From positions 62,001 to 126,000 of the forward strand of contig NZ_LR881183.1 of NCBI RefSeq assembly GCF_904067545.1: a stretch of DNA of 64,000 nucleotides, in the 5' to 3' direction. Positions 1 through 9,938 of the stretch are shown here, piece by piece. The notes under the pieces were generated by a model, which did not search any database, was not told the DNA's origin, and worked only from the letters and a program-made list of their open reading frames with translations. Position 1 is the stretch's first letter, and each line of letters opens with the position of its first letter. The position numbers and the translations under genes were made by a program. Source of the stretch: Thermococcus camini. GTDB lineage: Archaea; Methanobacteriota_B; Thermococci; Thermococcales; Thermococcaceae.

Positions 1-1
1 G

Positions 2-505
2 GAGGATGGTTTGTTCGCGATGGTCGATGCCTTCACAGCCGGCATAGGCAAGAGCAAGGAGTACGAGAAGTACATAGTTCACGACCTCACCGACATCAGG
101 GAGTTCATAGACGTCCTCAGAACGGCAGTCAAGGACTTAGGTGCCAAGAGAGTCGTCATCGACTCGGTAACAACGCTCTACATCAACAAGCCGGCCATGG
201 CCAGGAGCGTAGTGATGCAGCTGAAGAGGGTTCTCGCCGGCCTCGGCGTCACGAGCATACTGGTGAGCCAGATAAGCGTTGGAGAGAGGGGTTTCGGCGG
301 GCCCGGCGTTGAGCATGGTGTTGATGGCATAATAAGGCTTGATTTAGATGAGATTGACGGCGAGCTCAAGCGCTCATTACTCATCTGGAAGATGCGCGGA
401 ACGAGCCACAGCATGAGGAGGCATCCCTTCGAGATAACGGACAGGGGAATCGTCGTTTACCCCGACAAAGTCCTGAAGAGGAAGGCTATAGTTGAGCTTG
501 AGTAA
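2..505 (+). CDS. KaiC-like RecA-superfamily ATPase, C-terminal part (cut by window edge)
   Basis: The reading frame is open to the first base, so the N-terminal part with the Walker A loop lies outside the window; the TTG at 11 is not a real start. The visible 167 residues include a Walker B-type segment ([10 protein letters not shown]) and a C-terminal half typical of archaeal single-domain KaiC proteins, ending in [20 protein letters not shown] and GIVVYP. The intact KaiC-like protein at 41559-42308 has the matching tail (LLIRKMRETKHSMKKYPFEI). These ATPases are often thought to be signalling or regulatory switches, but the target here is unknown. The HTH gene follows after about 20 nt and is probably cotranscribed. 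Confidence 0.85.
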   Translation, partial: EDGLFAMVDAFTAGIGKSKEYEKYIVHDLTDIREFIDVLRTAVKDLGAKRVVIDSVTTLYINKPAMARSVVMQLKRVLAGLGVTSILVSQISVGERGFGGPGVEHGVDGIIRLDLDEIDGELKRSLLIWKMRGTSHSMRRHPFEITDRGIVVYPDKVLKRKAIVELE

Positions 506-526
506 AAATGAAGGGAGGTGATGAAG

Positions 527-1030
527 GTGGAGGTTCCCCTCAACCCGCTCGGAAGGGAGGAGATCCACAGGCTTGAGAGCATACTCCTCTTCGCGACCCT
601 CTTCAGGCCCGAGGTCATAGAGCTCATCAAGGACCCGGCCGAGAGGCTCACCTGGGTGGACAGTCTTGCAGTGGCGGCTGGAGCGATAGCGAGGGAGAAG
701 GCGGGGATGACGGTTGGGGAAATAGCGGAAGAGCTCGGCAGGACGGAGGCAACGATAAGGAAGCACCTCAAGGGTGAAACCAAGGCCGGCCAGCTCGTCA
801 GGGAGACCTACGAGCTCATAAAGAAGGGCCAGCTCGACGAACTGGTCAGAAACATCGAGGTCCTTGCCGAAGGCGGCAGGCCGGCTGGGCTTGAGGAGTG
901 CGAGGAGCTTAGGGAGAAAGTCAAGACTCTCGAGGAAAAGAACCGCGAGCTGGTTGCGAAGCTCGAGAACGTCAAGAAAATCCTGGACGACGCGCTGGAT
1001 AGGGTAAAAGAGATAGAAAAGCTTCTATGA
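527..1030 (+). CDS. HTH protein with C-terminal coiled coil, probable regulator
   Basis: The protein is about 167 residues. The middle (MTVGEIAEELGRTEATIRKHL) reads as a helix-turn-helix, and roughly the last 50 residues (EECEELREKVKTLEEKNREL onward) form a heptad-rich coiled coil for oligomerisation. I chose the GTG at 527 because GGAGGTG at 514-520 leaves 6 nt of spacing; the GTG at 518 and ATG at 521 are too close to it. It lies 20 nt after the KaiC-like gene on the same strand, so the two may form a sensor ATPase and DNA-binding pair (inference). The family looks conserved in Thermococcales, but I do not know a characterised member. Confidence 0.75.
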   Translation: MEVPLNPLGREEIHRLESILLFATLFRPEVIELIKDPAERLTWVDSLAVAAGAIAREKAGMTVGEIAEELGRTEATIRKHLKGETKAGQLVRETYELIKKGQLDELVRNIEVLAEGGRPAGLEECEELREKVKTLEEKNRELVAKLENVKKILDDALDRVKEIEKLL

Positions 1031-1036
1031 GGTCTC

Positions 1037-1462
1037 TTACTCCTTCCCGTTCTTTCTGAGGGCCTCTTCCCATGTCATTATCATGTGGGTGTAGGTGTCG
1101 TCGTCCTCTTCGATGCCCCTCTTGATCTCGGAAACGTGGGCGTACTTGGCCTTGAACTGCTCGAGTATGTAATCGACGGCCTTCTCCGGGTCGGCCTTGG
1201 TGCCGCAGGTATAGACGTCCAGAGCAGCATAGCCCCTCTCCGGCCAGGTGTGAACCGAGATGTGGCTTTCAGCGACTATGACGACGCCGCTGACACCGGT
1301 CGGGGAGAACTTGAAGAAATAGCTTGACTTGACCTCCATGTTGCCTACCTTCGCCGCGTCGAGGAATATTTGCCTTATCCTGTCAGCGTCACCCAGAACC
1401 TCAGGATCGCAACCGGCAGCTTCAACAACGTAGTGGAACCCGATGGTCTCTATCTCGCTCAT
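1037..1462 (-). CDS. speD: S-adenosylmethionine decarboxylase proenzyme (SpeD)
   Basis: This is the pyruvoyl enzyme that decarboxylates S-adenosylmethionine, supplying aminopropyl groups for spermidine and the longer polyamines of hyperthermophiles. The 141-residue length fits the short bacterial/archaeal class. Self-cleavage would occur at Glu65-Ser66 in AESHISVHTWPE, turning Ser66 into the pyruvoyl group; His71 and Cys86 (VYTCG) match the conserved processing and catalytic residues. The ATG is preceded by GAGGTGAGAG, and a TATA-like CTTTAAAAAGG lies about 38 nt upstream. The gene converges with the HTH gene, 6 nt apart. The C-terminal EEDDDTYTH stretch is unusually acidic. Confidence 0.96.
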   Translation of the reverse strand: MSEIETIGFHYVVEAAGCDPEVLGDADRIRQIFLDAAKVGNMEVKSSYFFKFSPTGVSGVVIVAESHISVHTWPERGYAALDVYTCGTKADPEKAVDYILEQFKAKYAHVSEIKRGIEEDDDTYTHMIMTWEEALRKNGKE

Positions 1463-1495
1463 GGCCTCTCACCTCTTGTTGCTCCTATTACGTAC

Positions 1496-1506
1496 CCTTT
1501 TTAAAG
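1496..1506 (-). promoter_or_regulatory. TATA box for speD
   Basis: On the minus strand this reads CTTTAAAAAGG. The start codon at 1462 is about 38 nt downstream, which leaves a leader of roughly 10-15 nt carrying the GAGGTGAGAG ribosome site. Confidence 0.6.
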
Positions 1507-1731
1507 TTAAGCCCTTGAGCGGGGAACTATGGGCGGGCCGTTCTGCCGTTGAACTGCTCTGAATTGGTCTGGAATGCATTGAACTGTTAAGTTCTGGCTG
1601 TTATTGAAATTTTCCGAAAGCTCCTGGGGGATTAAGCTTAGTTCCGATTTGAAGGCCATTTCATGAATTAAGCCTCCTCTCCGCCCCCTTTTGATCTGCT
1701 CATCGCTGGCCATTTCCAGGCATGAACCACT

Positions 1732-1742
1732 AATTTTAAAAC
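1732..1742 (+). promoter_or_regulatory. TATA box for secF-secD-trkA
   Basis: AATTTTAAAAC lies about 55 nt before the secF ATG, so the predicted leader is about 30 nt and would contain the two AACTAACGAC repeats and the palindrome between them. Confidence 0.55.
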
Positions 1743-1795
1743 TCATGCTTCCAACTAACGACAAGTTTTGCAAAAACTAACGACGGGGTGAAGGT

Positions 1796-2710
1796 ATGTC
1801 GAAGCCTAAAACCAAGGCAAAGCCCACGGCCGGTGATGCCGTGAGGGCAAGGAAACGAAAAACACTTGGCTTTTTAGCTGAGATGGAATACAAAAGAATG
1901 ATCCTGTACCCGTTGGTGGTATTCCTCGTGGCTCTGATTCTGCTCGCGGTTAACTTCCCCACGCTTGGAATAGACCTCCAGGGTGGTGTGGTCGTCACCG
2001 CCTATGGAATCGATGCGAACCCCGATGAGCTCGCCAAGACCCTGAGCGCCCAGCTGGGCGTGGACGTGAGGGTCGAGAGCTTCACCAGCGTCGATACCAG
2101 CGGCATCAGGGTTTACGCTCCCGTCGGTACCGACCCCACGGAGATAATAAACGCACTGAAGCATGACTATCCCAACGCGGAGTACACCCACAGTGAGGTT
2201 CAGCCAACCTTCGGTAAAATCGCCCAGCAGCAGGGCATCAGGGCCCTCGTCTTCGCGTTCCTCGCAATGGCGGTGGTGGTCTTCCTGTTCTTCAGGAACC
2301 TCGTGCCATCGCTCACGATAATCTTCTCGGCCCTCTCGGATATGACGATAGCCGTCGCCCTCATGGGTCTCTTCGGCATCGAGCTGACTACGGCCACGAT
2401 AGCGGCTCTGCTTATGCTCATAGGTTACACCGTTGACAGCAACATCCTCCTGACCACCAAGCTCCTCAGAAGGAAGGAGGACACGCTGGACGAGGCATAC
2501 CTGACCGCGGTCTCCACAGGATTTACTATGAGCACCACAACCCTCGGCGCTCTGCTCGTGCTCTGGATCATATCCACCAGCCAGACCATCGACAACATAG
2601 CCATCGTCCTCATCTTTGGTCTGCTCGCCGACTTCATGAACACATGGATTCTTAACGCCGGCGTGCTGAAGTGGTACCTCTCAAACCCTGCAAGGGGGGG
2701 TAGCGAATGA
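1796..2710 (+). CDS. secF: Protein-export membrane protein SecF
   Basis: SecF works with SecD next to the SecYE channel and helps move proteins across the membrane using the ion gradient. The 304-residue protein has an N-terminal anchor (about 35-53), the family motif GIDLQGGVV near 58-66, a short external domain, then five C-terminal membrane segments. Helix 4 carries GYTVDSNILL, the RND-type region with the conserved Asp and Asn. SD-like GGGGTGAAGGT precedes the ATG. It overlaps secD by 4 nt (ATGA), in the SecF-then-SecD order usual for archaea. Confidence 0.95.
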   Translation: MSKPKTKAKPTAGDAVRARKRKTLGFLAEMEYKRMILYPLVVFLVALILLAVNFPTLGIDLQGGVVVTAYGIDANPDELAKTLSAQLGVDVRVESFTSVDTSGIRVYAPVGTDPTEIINALKHDYPNAEYTHSEVQPTFGKIAQQQGIRALVFAFLAMAVVVFLFFRNLVPSLTIIFSALSDMTIAVALMGLFGIELTTATIAALLMLIGYTVDSNILLTTKLLRRKEDTLDEAYLTAVSTGFTMSTTTLGALLVLWIISTSQTIDNIAIVLIFGLLADFMNTWILNAGVLKWYLSNPARGGSE

Positions 2711-4230
2711 AGAGAAGAACCAGGAACCTTCTCCTCAACTGGAGGATAATCCTGCTCATCCTGTTCCTCGTGGGCTCCGTAGCTACTCTGGCCTTCAAGC
2801 CCCTGACGTATGGAATCGACATATCCGGTGGTGTTGCCCTCGTCGCCCAGACGGAGCACCCCGTTGACAGTGACACGATGCAGCTCGTCGTCAGCTCGCT
2901 CCAGAAGAGGCTTAACACCCTTGGACTGAGGGACATCACCGTCGAGGCGCAGGGAGACCAGATAGTGCTTATCAAGGTCGCTAACGTGAGCACCGCGGAG
3001 GAGGCCAACCAGATAAAGTCCGTCATCGAGAGTCAGGGTGTTTTCTACATGGAGTTCACCGGAACCGTGTTCGGAACCGGCGAGGATGTTGAGTATGTTG
3101 GAATATATCAAATAAAGCCCGACAACAGCTGGGCAGTTCCGTTCAGGATTTCGAAATCTGCCGCCGAGAAATTTGCCGAGCTCGCCTACGGTAAGAAGGG
3201 CTGGCCCGTTGACATGTTCCTCGATCCCCCGGTCAACTCCCTGATGGTGGTTCCGGACTCGGTCTACAGGCTCATGAACAGCACGGACTTCAACGCAGAG
3301 GCCCCGAACGCCCCGACCCTCATGGAGAGGATCGGCAAGGCCTTCAACGTAACCGTCGTCGCCTACGCCAACCAGAGTGCCGACGAGATAGCTAAACTCG
3401 CGGAGGGCAAGGATAAGATAGTTCTCGTTGACGTCCCGCAGGACCTGCAGACCCAGCTCGAGGAAATGAACCTTACGGTTCGCTATGTTCCGAGGGCCCC
3501 CGGTGAGACAGATCACGCGCTTATAGTGAGGGTTCTCGGTCTCTACGGCCCCTACTCCCTCGGTGAGGGCCTCACGGTCGGTGAACCCCAGCAGGACGTT
3601 CAGATCACCGGAGCCGCCCCGGACAGGCTCACGGCGGAGCAGGAGGCGAGCACGATATACACCGTCCTCAAGAGTGGTTCGCTCCCGGTCAAGCTCAACG
3701 TCGTCGGCATGGAGTTCATATCCCCGCGCCTCGGGGAGAACTTCAGGACTCAGGCCCTCTACGCTGGAATAGCAGCCCTGATAGCGGTGCTCCTGATCGT
3801 GTACTTCCACTACAGGAACTGGAGGATTGCCATACCGGTCGCGAGCACCAGCCTCTTTGAGGTTATGATAATCCTCGGCTTCGCCGCGCTGATAAACTGG
3901 AACCTCGACCTGCCGAGTATAGCCGGTATCATCGCGGCGATTGGTACCGGCGTCGATCAGCAGATAGTCATAACCGACGAGCTGCTCAGCGGCGAGAGGA
4001 GCACCAGGATAACCAGGCGCGCCAGCGTTCTCAGGAGGATGGGAAGGGCGTTCTTTGTCATCTTCGCCTCCGCGGCGACGACCATAGCTGCCATGAGCTT
4101 CCTGCTGGTTTACTTCGTCGGAACTCTCAAGGGATTCGCCTTCACCACGATACTCGGCGTCCTCATCGGAATCATCGTCACCAGGCCGGCCTACGCCGAG
4201 ATAGCCAAATACCTGCTCGGTGAGGACTGA
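2707..4230 (+). CDS. secD: Protein-export membrane protein SecD
   Basis: This 507-residue protein is the partner of SecF. After an N-terminal helix (about 12-31) comes the hallmark GIDISGGVALV, then an external region of some 300 residues with the P1 ferredoxin-like fold (SLQKRLNTLGLRDITVEAQG), then five C-terminal membrane segments with the RND signature GIIAAIGTGVDQQIVITDEL. SecDF-type proteins use the proton or sodium gradient to pull the exported chain outward. The start overlaps the secF stop, and its own stop overlaps the trkA ATG, so the three genes are translationally coupled. Confidence 0.95.
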   Translation: MKRRTRNLLLNWRIILLILFLVGSVATLAFKPLTYGIDISGGVALVAQTEHPVDSDTMQLVVSSLQKRLNTLGLRDITVEAQGDQIVLIKVANVSTAEEANQIKSVIESQGVFYMEFTGTVFGTGEDVEYVGIYQIKPDNSWAVPFRISKSAAEKFAELAYGKKGWPVDMFLDPPVNSLMVVPDSVYRLMNSTDFNAEAPNAPTLMERIGKAFNVTVVAYANQSADEIAKLAEGKDKIVLVDVPQDLQTQLEEMNLTVRYVPRAPGETDHALIVRVLGLYGPYSLGEGLTVGEPQQDVQITGAAPDRLTAEQEASTIYTVLKSGSLPVKLNVVGMEFISPRLGENFRTQALYAGIAALIAVLLIVYFHYRNWRIAIPVASTSLFEVMIILGFAALINWNLDLPSIAGIIAAIGTGVDQQIVITDELLSGERSTRITRRASVLRRMGRAFFVIFASAATTIAAMSFLLVYFVGTLKGFAFTTILGVLIGIIVTRPAYAEIAKYLLGED

Positions 4231-4922
4231 TGTTCGTCGTGATAATGGGTGCAGGAAGGGTCGGCTTCCTCGTCGCCAAGATGCTCGAGGAGGACGGCCA
4301 CGACGTCACCATAATTGAGATGGACAAGGCGAGGGCCAAGGAGCTCTCCCTCCTCATCAACGGCCTGGTTATCGAGGGCGATGCGACCGACCCGAAAACG
4401 CTGGAGGAGGCCAACATCAAGCAGGCGGACGCCTTTGCGGCCTTGACGGGCAAGGACGACGCTAATTTGCTCGCCTGCATACTGGCGAAGCACCTGAACC
4501 CCAAGGTGAAAACCTCCCTCAGGCTGGGGAACCCCAAAAACAGGCGCATATTCGAGGAGGTAACGGACCTCAAGCGCTATTTCGACTTCGTCATAAGTCC
4601 TGAGGAGATAGCGGCGGAGTACATAAGCAGGAACATAGTCACTCCGGGCTTCGACAGGGTGCTCTTCCCGAAGGAAGGTGCTGAAATAGTCCGCTTCACC
4701 ATCGACGAAAACAGCGAGATAGCGGGCAAGTACGTCCGCGACCTTAAACTGCCCAGGGACGCCCTCATGATAGCCGTTTACGACGAGAAGGGCAACCTGA
4801 TAATTCCGTCCGGCGACACGAAGCTCCCTGAGAGGGGTCAGGTCATAGTCTTCGCCAAGAACAGCATACTGGACAGCGTGAAGGGTCTCCTCGAGAGAAG
4901 AAAACCCAACAATGAAAGTTAA
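4230..4922 (+). CDS. trkA: TrkA-type K+ transport regulator (RCK N and C domains)
   Basis: This 230-residue cytoplasmic protein has a Rossmann RCK-N domain with GAGRVG near residues 7-12 and an acidic end to the second strand (IIEMD), then an RCK-C domain from about 145 (EIVRFTIDENSEIAGKYV). Proteins of this kind bind NAD(H) or nucleotides and gate Trk/Ktr potassium uptake channels. No TrkH or TrkG channel gene is in the window, so the partner must be elsewhere. The ATG overlaps the secD stop by one base (TGATG). The stop codon lies within a 9-bp inverted repeat. A different RCK-gated channel is possible. Confidence 0.88.
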   Translation: MFVVIMGAGRVGFLVAKMLEEDGHDVTIIEMDKARAKELSLLINGLVIEGDATDPKTLEEANIKQADAFAALTGKDDANLLACILAKHLNPKVKTSLRLGNPKNRRIFEEVTDLKRYFDFVISPEEIAAEYISRNIVTPGFDRVLFPKEGAEIVRFTIDENSEIAGKYVRDLKLPRDALMIAVYDEKGNLIIPSGDTKLPERGQVIVFAKNSILDSVKGLLERRKPNNES

Positions 4923-4946
4923 TATGACATTTTTTTCAACTTTCAT
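4912..4946 (+). terminator. Inverted repeat with T-run at the trkA stop
   Basis: ATGAAAGTT (4912-4920) and AACTTTCAT (4938-4946) are perfect complements. The loop between them contains seven Ts (4930-4936). The repeat overlaps the trkA stop codon and precedes the ATP synthase promoter, so it fits termination of the secF-secD-trkA transcript or a protein-binding site. Confidence 0.5.
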
Positions 4947-4995
4947 GTCCATTTCTGTTCTTTCCTCGTCATATCTTTGGCGTGGGTGCCAAAAA

Positions 4996-5005
4996 CTATT
5001 TAAAC
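4996..5005 (+). promoter_or_regulatory. TATA box of the A-ATP synthase operon
   Basis: CTATTTAAAC lies about 70 nt before the subunit H ATG, giving a predicted start site near 5026 and a leader of about 45 nt. This argues against the GTG at 5031 as the first codon. Confidence 0.65.
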
Positions 5006-5069
5006 CGGTTAGGGAAGCCAAAAGCGACGTGTGAGGAAACCTGTTTTCAGGGTCATTGGGGGGCTAATC

Positions 5070-5381
5070 ATGGAGGACGTCATCAAGCAGATTGTTGATG
5101 CAGAGAAGCAGGCCGAGGCACGCATTGAAAAGGCCAAAGAGGACGCCAGGGAGATAGTGCTTAAGGCCCGCGAGGAGGCCAGGCTTCTCGAGAGGGAGAT
5201 TATAGGGGGCGCTGAGGCCCGGGCGGAAGCCCTCGTCGAGAAGGCCCGTGCCGAAGGCGAGGAAGAGGCCAAAAAGGTCCTCGAGGAGGGCAACGCTGAG
5301 ATTGAGGAGCTCAAGGTGAAGGCCACCAACAACTTTGAGAGGGCCATCTCTGCTGGTATAGCACTCGTGAGAGGGAGCTGA
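5070..5381 (+). CDS. atpH: A-type ATP synthase subunit H
   Basis: This 103-residue, strongly helical and charged protein (EKQAEARIEKAKEDAREIVL) is the peripheral-stalk subunit that pairs with subunit E as a coiled-coil stator. I chose the ATG at 5070 because GGGGGG lies just upstream and because the TATA box puts the transcript start near 5026; the frame stays open back to a GTG at 5031. It opens the operon, with subunit I starting 2 nt after its stop. Its Ala/Glu heptads resemble those of subunit E at 7910-8521. Confidence 0.92.
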   Translation: MEDVIKQIVDAEKQAEARIEKAKEDAREIVLKAREEARLLEREIIGGAEARAEALVEKARAEGEEEAKKVLEEGNAEIEELKVKATNNFERAISAGIALVRGS

Positions 5382-5383
5382 CG

Positions 5384-7363
5384 ATGTTCAAGCCTGAAGA
5401 GATGGTCAAAATAGAGGTCATCACGCTCAACCGCTACAAGGACAGTCTTCTCACCTACCTCCACGAGAACGGCGTGATCGAGATAAGGGAGCTCAGCGTT
5501 GACGTGGCCCAGAAGGACTCGCCGAACGAGTACCACAGGAAGGCCGCCTCGTACAGCATAACCATATCCAGGCTCGTCGATTTTCTCAAGGTGCATAAGA
5601 AGCAGACCGGGGGCGGCATAAGGGAGTTCATCTTCCCGAGTGAGAGGGCGAAGAAGAAGTACAGGTACGAGGGCATAGAAAAGCTCATCAAGGACGTTGA
5701 GGCGTTCCTGGCCACTGTGGAGCCGGAGATAAAGGCAGTTGAGGGCAAGATAACCTCCACCCAGACCGAGATCGAGAGGATAAAGAACGACATCGCGATT
5801 CTTGAGCTCCTCTCGGCCATCAACCTCGACGTTTCATACCTCAAATCGACCGACATGCTCGAGATAATCGTCGGAACCGTTGACAGGAACAAGTTCAGGC
5901 CCCTCGTTGAGGAGGTCGGGAAGGCCACCGATGGAAGGGCCGTTGTCGTCTCCAGGGAGTTCAAGGACAAGATTCTGGCGGTCTTCGCTTTCCTCAAGCG
6001 CGACTACGAGAAGGCCAACCCGATACTCGCCAAGTACTCCCTCGAAAGGCTCGAAGTTCCAGAGGGTGAGGGAACGCCGAGGGAGCTCATATCGGTTTAC
6101 GAGGAGAAGCTCCGCGCCAAGGAGGAAGAGCTTGAGAGCGCCAAGAAGGACGCCGAGATGCTGGCAGAGAAGTACTACGACGATGTCGTCTTCTACCAGG
6201 AGCTGATGGAGAACGAGCGCGACAAGTCAACCGTGCTTCCGATGCTCGCCAGAACCAACATGACCTTTGCTTTAACCGGATGGCTCCCCAGAGCCGATGT
6301 TCCCAGGGTTCTCGAGGGGATAAAGAGGGTTACCGAGAACAGGGCATATATCAACGTCCGCGAGCCAAGCAAAGAAGAGCTCGACGAGATTCCGATAAAA
6401 CTGAAAAATCCATCCTGGGCCAGGCCATTTGAGATGCTCACCGAGATGTACGGCGTTCCAAAGTACGACGAGATAGACCCCACCCCGATAATAACCTTCA
6501 CCTACTCGTTCTTCTTCGGATTCATGCTCACAGACTTCATGTACGGCCTCATAATAGCCATAATAGCGGCCCTCCTCGTCAAGGGGCACAAGAAGTTCAA
6601 CGACGGCACCTACAAGTTCTCCTACACCCTGCTCATCAGTTCGTTCTTCACCATGATTATGGGCGCCATCTTCGGCAGCTACTTCGGCAACGCCCTCGAC
6701 CTCGCTGGATTCACCGTTCCGCGCGTCTGGGACACCTTCCAGGATGCCCTCGTGGTGCTCCAGCTGGCACTTGCGATAGGCATAGCCCACCTGTTCCTCG
6801 GCTACACCCTCGGCTTCGTGGTCAAGTTCAAGAACGGCGACAGGAAAGGCGCTATACTCGATCAGATGTCATGGATGCTCATAATTCTGGGAATAGTCAC
6901 CCTTGTCCTTGGAACCAACAGCCCGAGCGCCGGAACCGCCGGCAAGGCGCTCTTTGGGATAGGTCTGGTGCTCTTCGCCATAGGGGAGATAGTCAACAAC
7001 GGCGGGCTGGCGGTGCTGCTGATAATCTCGGACTTCTTCGGCTTCGTGGGAAGCTGGCTCAGCTACGCGAGGCTGATGGCGCTGGCCCTAGCGACGGCGG
7101 GAATAGCGATGGTCATCAACATCCTCGTGCAGATGGTCTGGGGTGTGAGCATAGGCCCCGTTCCAATAGGCATAGTTATAGGTCTCATACTCTTTGCCGG
7201 CGGCCAGCTGTTTTCGGTCGCCATCAACGCCCTCGGAGCGTTCGTCCACTCGCTCCGTCTGCAGTACGTTGAATTTTTCGGAACGTTCTATTCAGGTGAA
7301 GGTAAACCCTTCGAGCCCTTCAGGGCAAAAAGAGAAGTTTCCGAGTTGGAGTTTGAAGCTTAA
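5384..7363 (+). CDS. atpI: A-type ATP synthase subunit I (a subunit)
   Basis: The 659-residue membrane stator subunit forms the ion half-channels next to the K ring and holds the peripheral stalks. The first 330 residues or so are soluble, with coiled-coil segments (EEKLRAKEEELESAKKDAEM). From about residue 365 a series of membrane helices follows, starting ITFTYSFFFGFMLTDFMYGL. The late segment WLSYARLMALALATAGIA carries the arginine expected to face the rotor carboxylate, as in V/A-ATPase a subunits. It starts 2 nt after subunit H and ends 15 nt before subunit K. Confidence 0.95.
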   Translation: MFKPEEMVKIEVITLNRYKDSLLTYLHENGVIEIRELSVDVAQKDSPNEYHRKAASYSITISRLVDFLKVHKKQTGGGIREFIFPSERAKKKYRYEGIEKLIKDVEAFLATVEPEIKAVEGKITSTQTEIERIKNDIAILELLSAINLDVSYLKSTDMLEIIVGTVDRNKFRPLVEEVGKATDGRAVVVSREFKDKILAVFAFLKRDYEKANPILAKYSLERLEVPEGEGTPRELISVYEEKLRAKEEELESAKKDAEMLAEKYYDDVVFYQELMENERDKSTVLPMLARTNMTFALTGWLPRADVPRVLEGIKRVTENRAYINVREPSKEELDEIPIKLKNPSWARPFEMLTEMYGVPKYDEIDPTPIITFTYSFFFGFMLTDFMYGLIIAIIAALLVKGHKKFNDGTYKFSYTLLISSFFTMIMGAIFGSYFGNALDLAGFTVPRVWDTFQDALVVLQLALAIGIAHLFLGYTLGFVVKFKNGDRKGAILDQMSWMLIILGIVTLVLGTNSPSAGTAGKALFGIGLVLFAIGEIVNNGGLAVLLIISDFFGFVGSWLSYARLMALALATAGIAMVINILVQMVWGVSIGPVPIGIVIGLILFAGGQLFSVAINALGAFVHSLRLQYVEFFGTFYSGEGKPFEPFRAKREVSELEFEA

Positions 7364-7375
7364 GGAGGTGCATGA

Positions 7376-7867
<492 letters not shown>

Positions 7868-7909
7868 CTCCGCCCAAAACTTTCTTTATAGCAGCGAGGA
7901 GGAAGGAGG

Positions 7910-8521
7910 ATGGATGGAGCAGAGCTGATCATTCAGGAGATAAACAGGGAAGCGGAGCAGAAGATACAGTACATCCTCAGTGAGGCCCAGAAGGAAGCGG
8001 AGCAGATCAAGGAGGAAGCACGGAAGAGGGCCGAGGCCAGGGCCGAGTGGATAATGAGGAAGGCCCAGACCCAGGCAGAGATAGAGAGGCAGAGGATAGT
8101 AGCCAACGCCCGCCTCGAGGTCAGGAAGAAGAGGCTCGCCGTTCAGGAGGAGCTCATCCAGGAGGTCATCACCGCGCTTCGTGAGAGGCTTGCGGAGCTT
8201 CCCGACGAGGAGTACTTCCCGATGCTCGTTGACCTTGCGGTTCAGGCTGTTGGGGAGCTCGGTTCCGAGAGCGTCGTCGTTCGCTCCAACGAGAGGACTC
8301 TGAAGCTCCTCTCAGAGAGGGCCGATGAGTTCAGAAAATCCCTGGGCGAGAGGCTCGGCAGGGAGATCGAGGTGAGCCTCGGGGAGCCAGTCGGCACCAT
8401 AGGCGGCCTCGTCGTTGAGACCCCCGACGGCGCGGTTAGGGTTGACAACACTTTCGAGGCCAGGATAGAGAGGTTTGAAGGCGAGCTCAGGGCGGAGATA
8501 GCCAAGGCTCTCTTCGGGTGA
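7910..8521 (+). CDS. atpE: A-type ATP synthase subunit E
   Basis: This 203-residue peripheral-stalk subunit has an N-terminal helix of about 100 residues rich in Glu, Ala and Arg (EEARKRAEARAEWIMRKAQT) that pairs with subunit H, and a C-terminal alpha/beta head (about 110-203) that binds the top of the catalytic A3B3 head. GGAGG at 7898-7902 is about 7 nt from the ATG. It follows K by 42 nt, the largest gap in the operon; its stop lies 5 nt before the preferred start of subunit C. Confidence 0.94.
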   Translation: MDGAELIIQEINREAEQKIQYILSEAQKEAEQIKEEARKRAEARAEWIMRKAQTQAEIERQRIVANARLEVRKKRLAVQEELIQEVITALRERLAELPDEEYFPMLVDLAVQAVGELGSESVVVRSNERTLKLLSERADEFRKSLGERLGREIEVSLGEPVGTIGGLVVETPDGAVRVDNTFEARIERFEGELRAEIAKALFG

Positions 8522-8526
8522 GGGCG

Positions 8527-9932
<1,406 letters not shown>

Positions 9933-9938
9933 AAGGAA

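Larger units (their letters stand above)
1463..1795. other. Divergent intergenic region between speD and secF
   Basis: These 333 bases hold the speD promoter at the left end and the secF promoter at the right end. The middle is AT-richer than the genes around it and has no convincing reading frame or structured RNA. Just before secF there is a direct repeat of AACTAACGAC (1753-1762 and 1775-1784) around an imperfect palindrome, AGTTTTGCAAAAACT (1764-1778). Confidence 0.7.

Noticed and set aside
2425-3810. 461-codon open frame on the minus strand
   Set aside because: It lies opposite secF and secD, which have clear family motifs. The frame is open because GC-rich third positions leave few stop codons on the other strand.
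7879-7890. Internal promoter between ATP synthase K and E (TTCTTTATA)
   Set aside because: The match is weak and lies inside an operon with a strong promoter. It could be real, but sequence alone does not support it.
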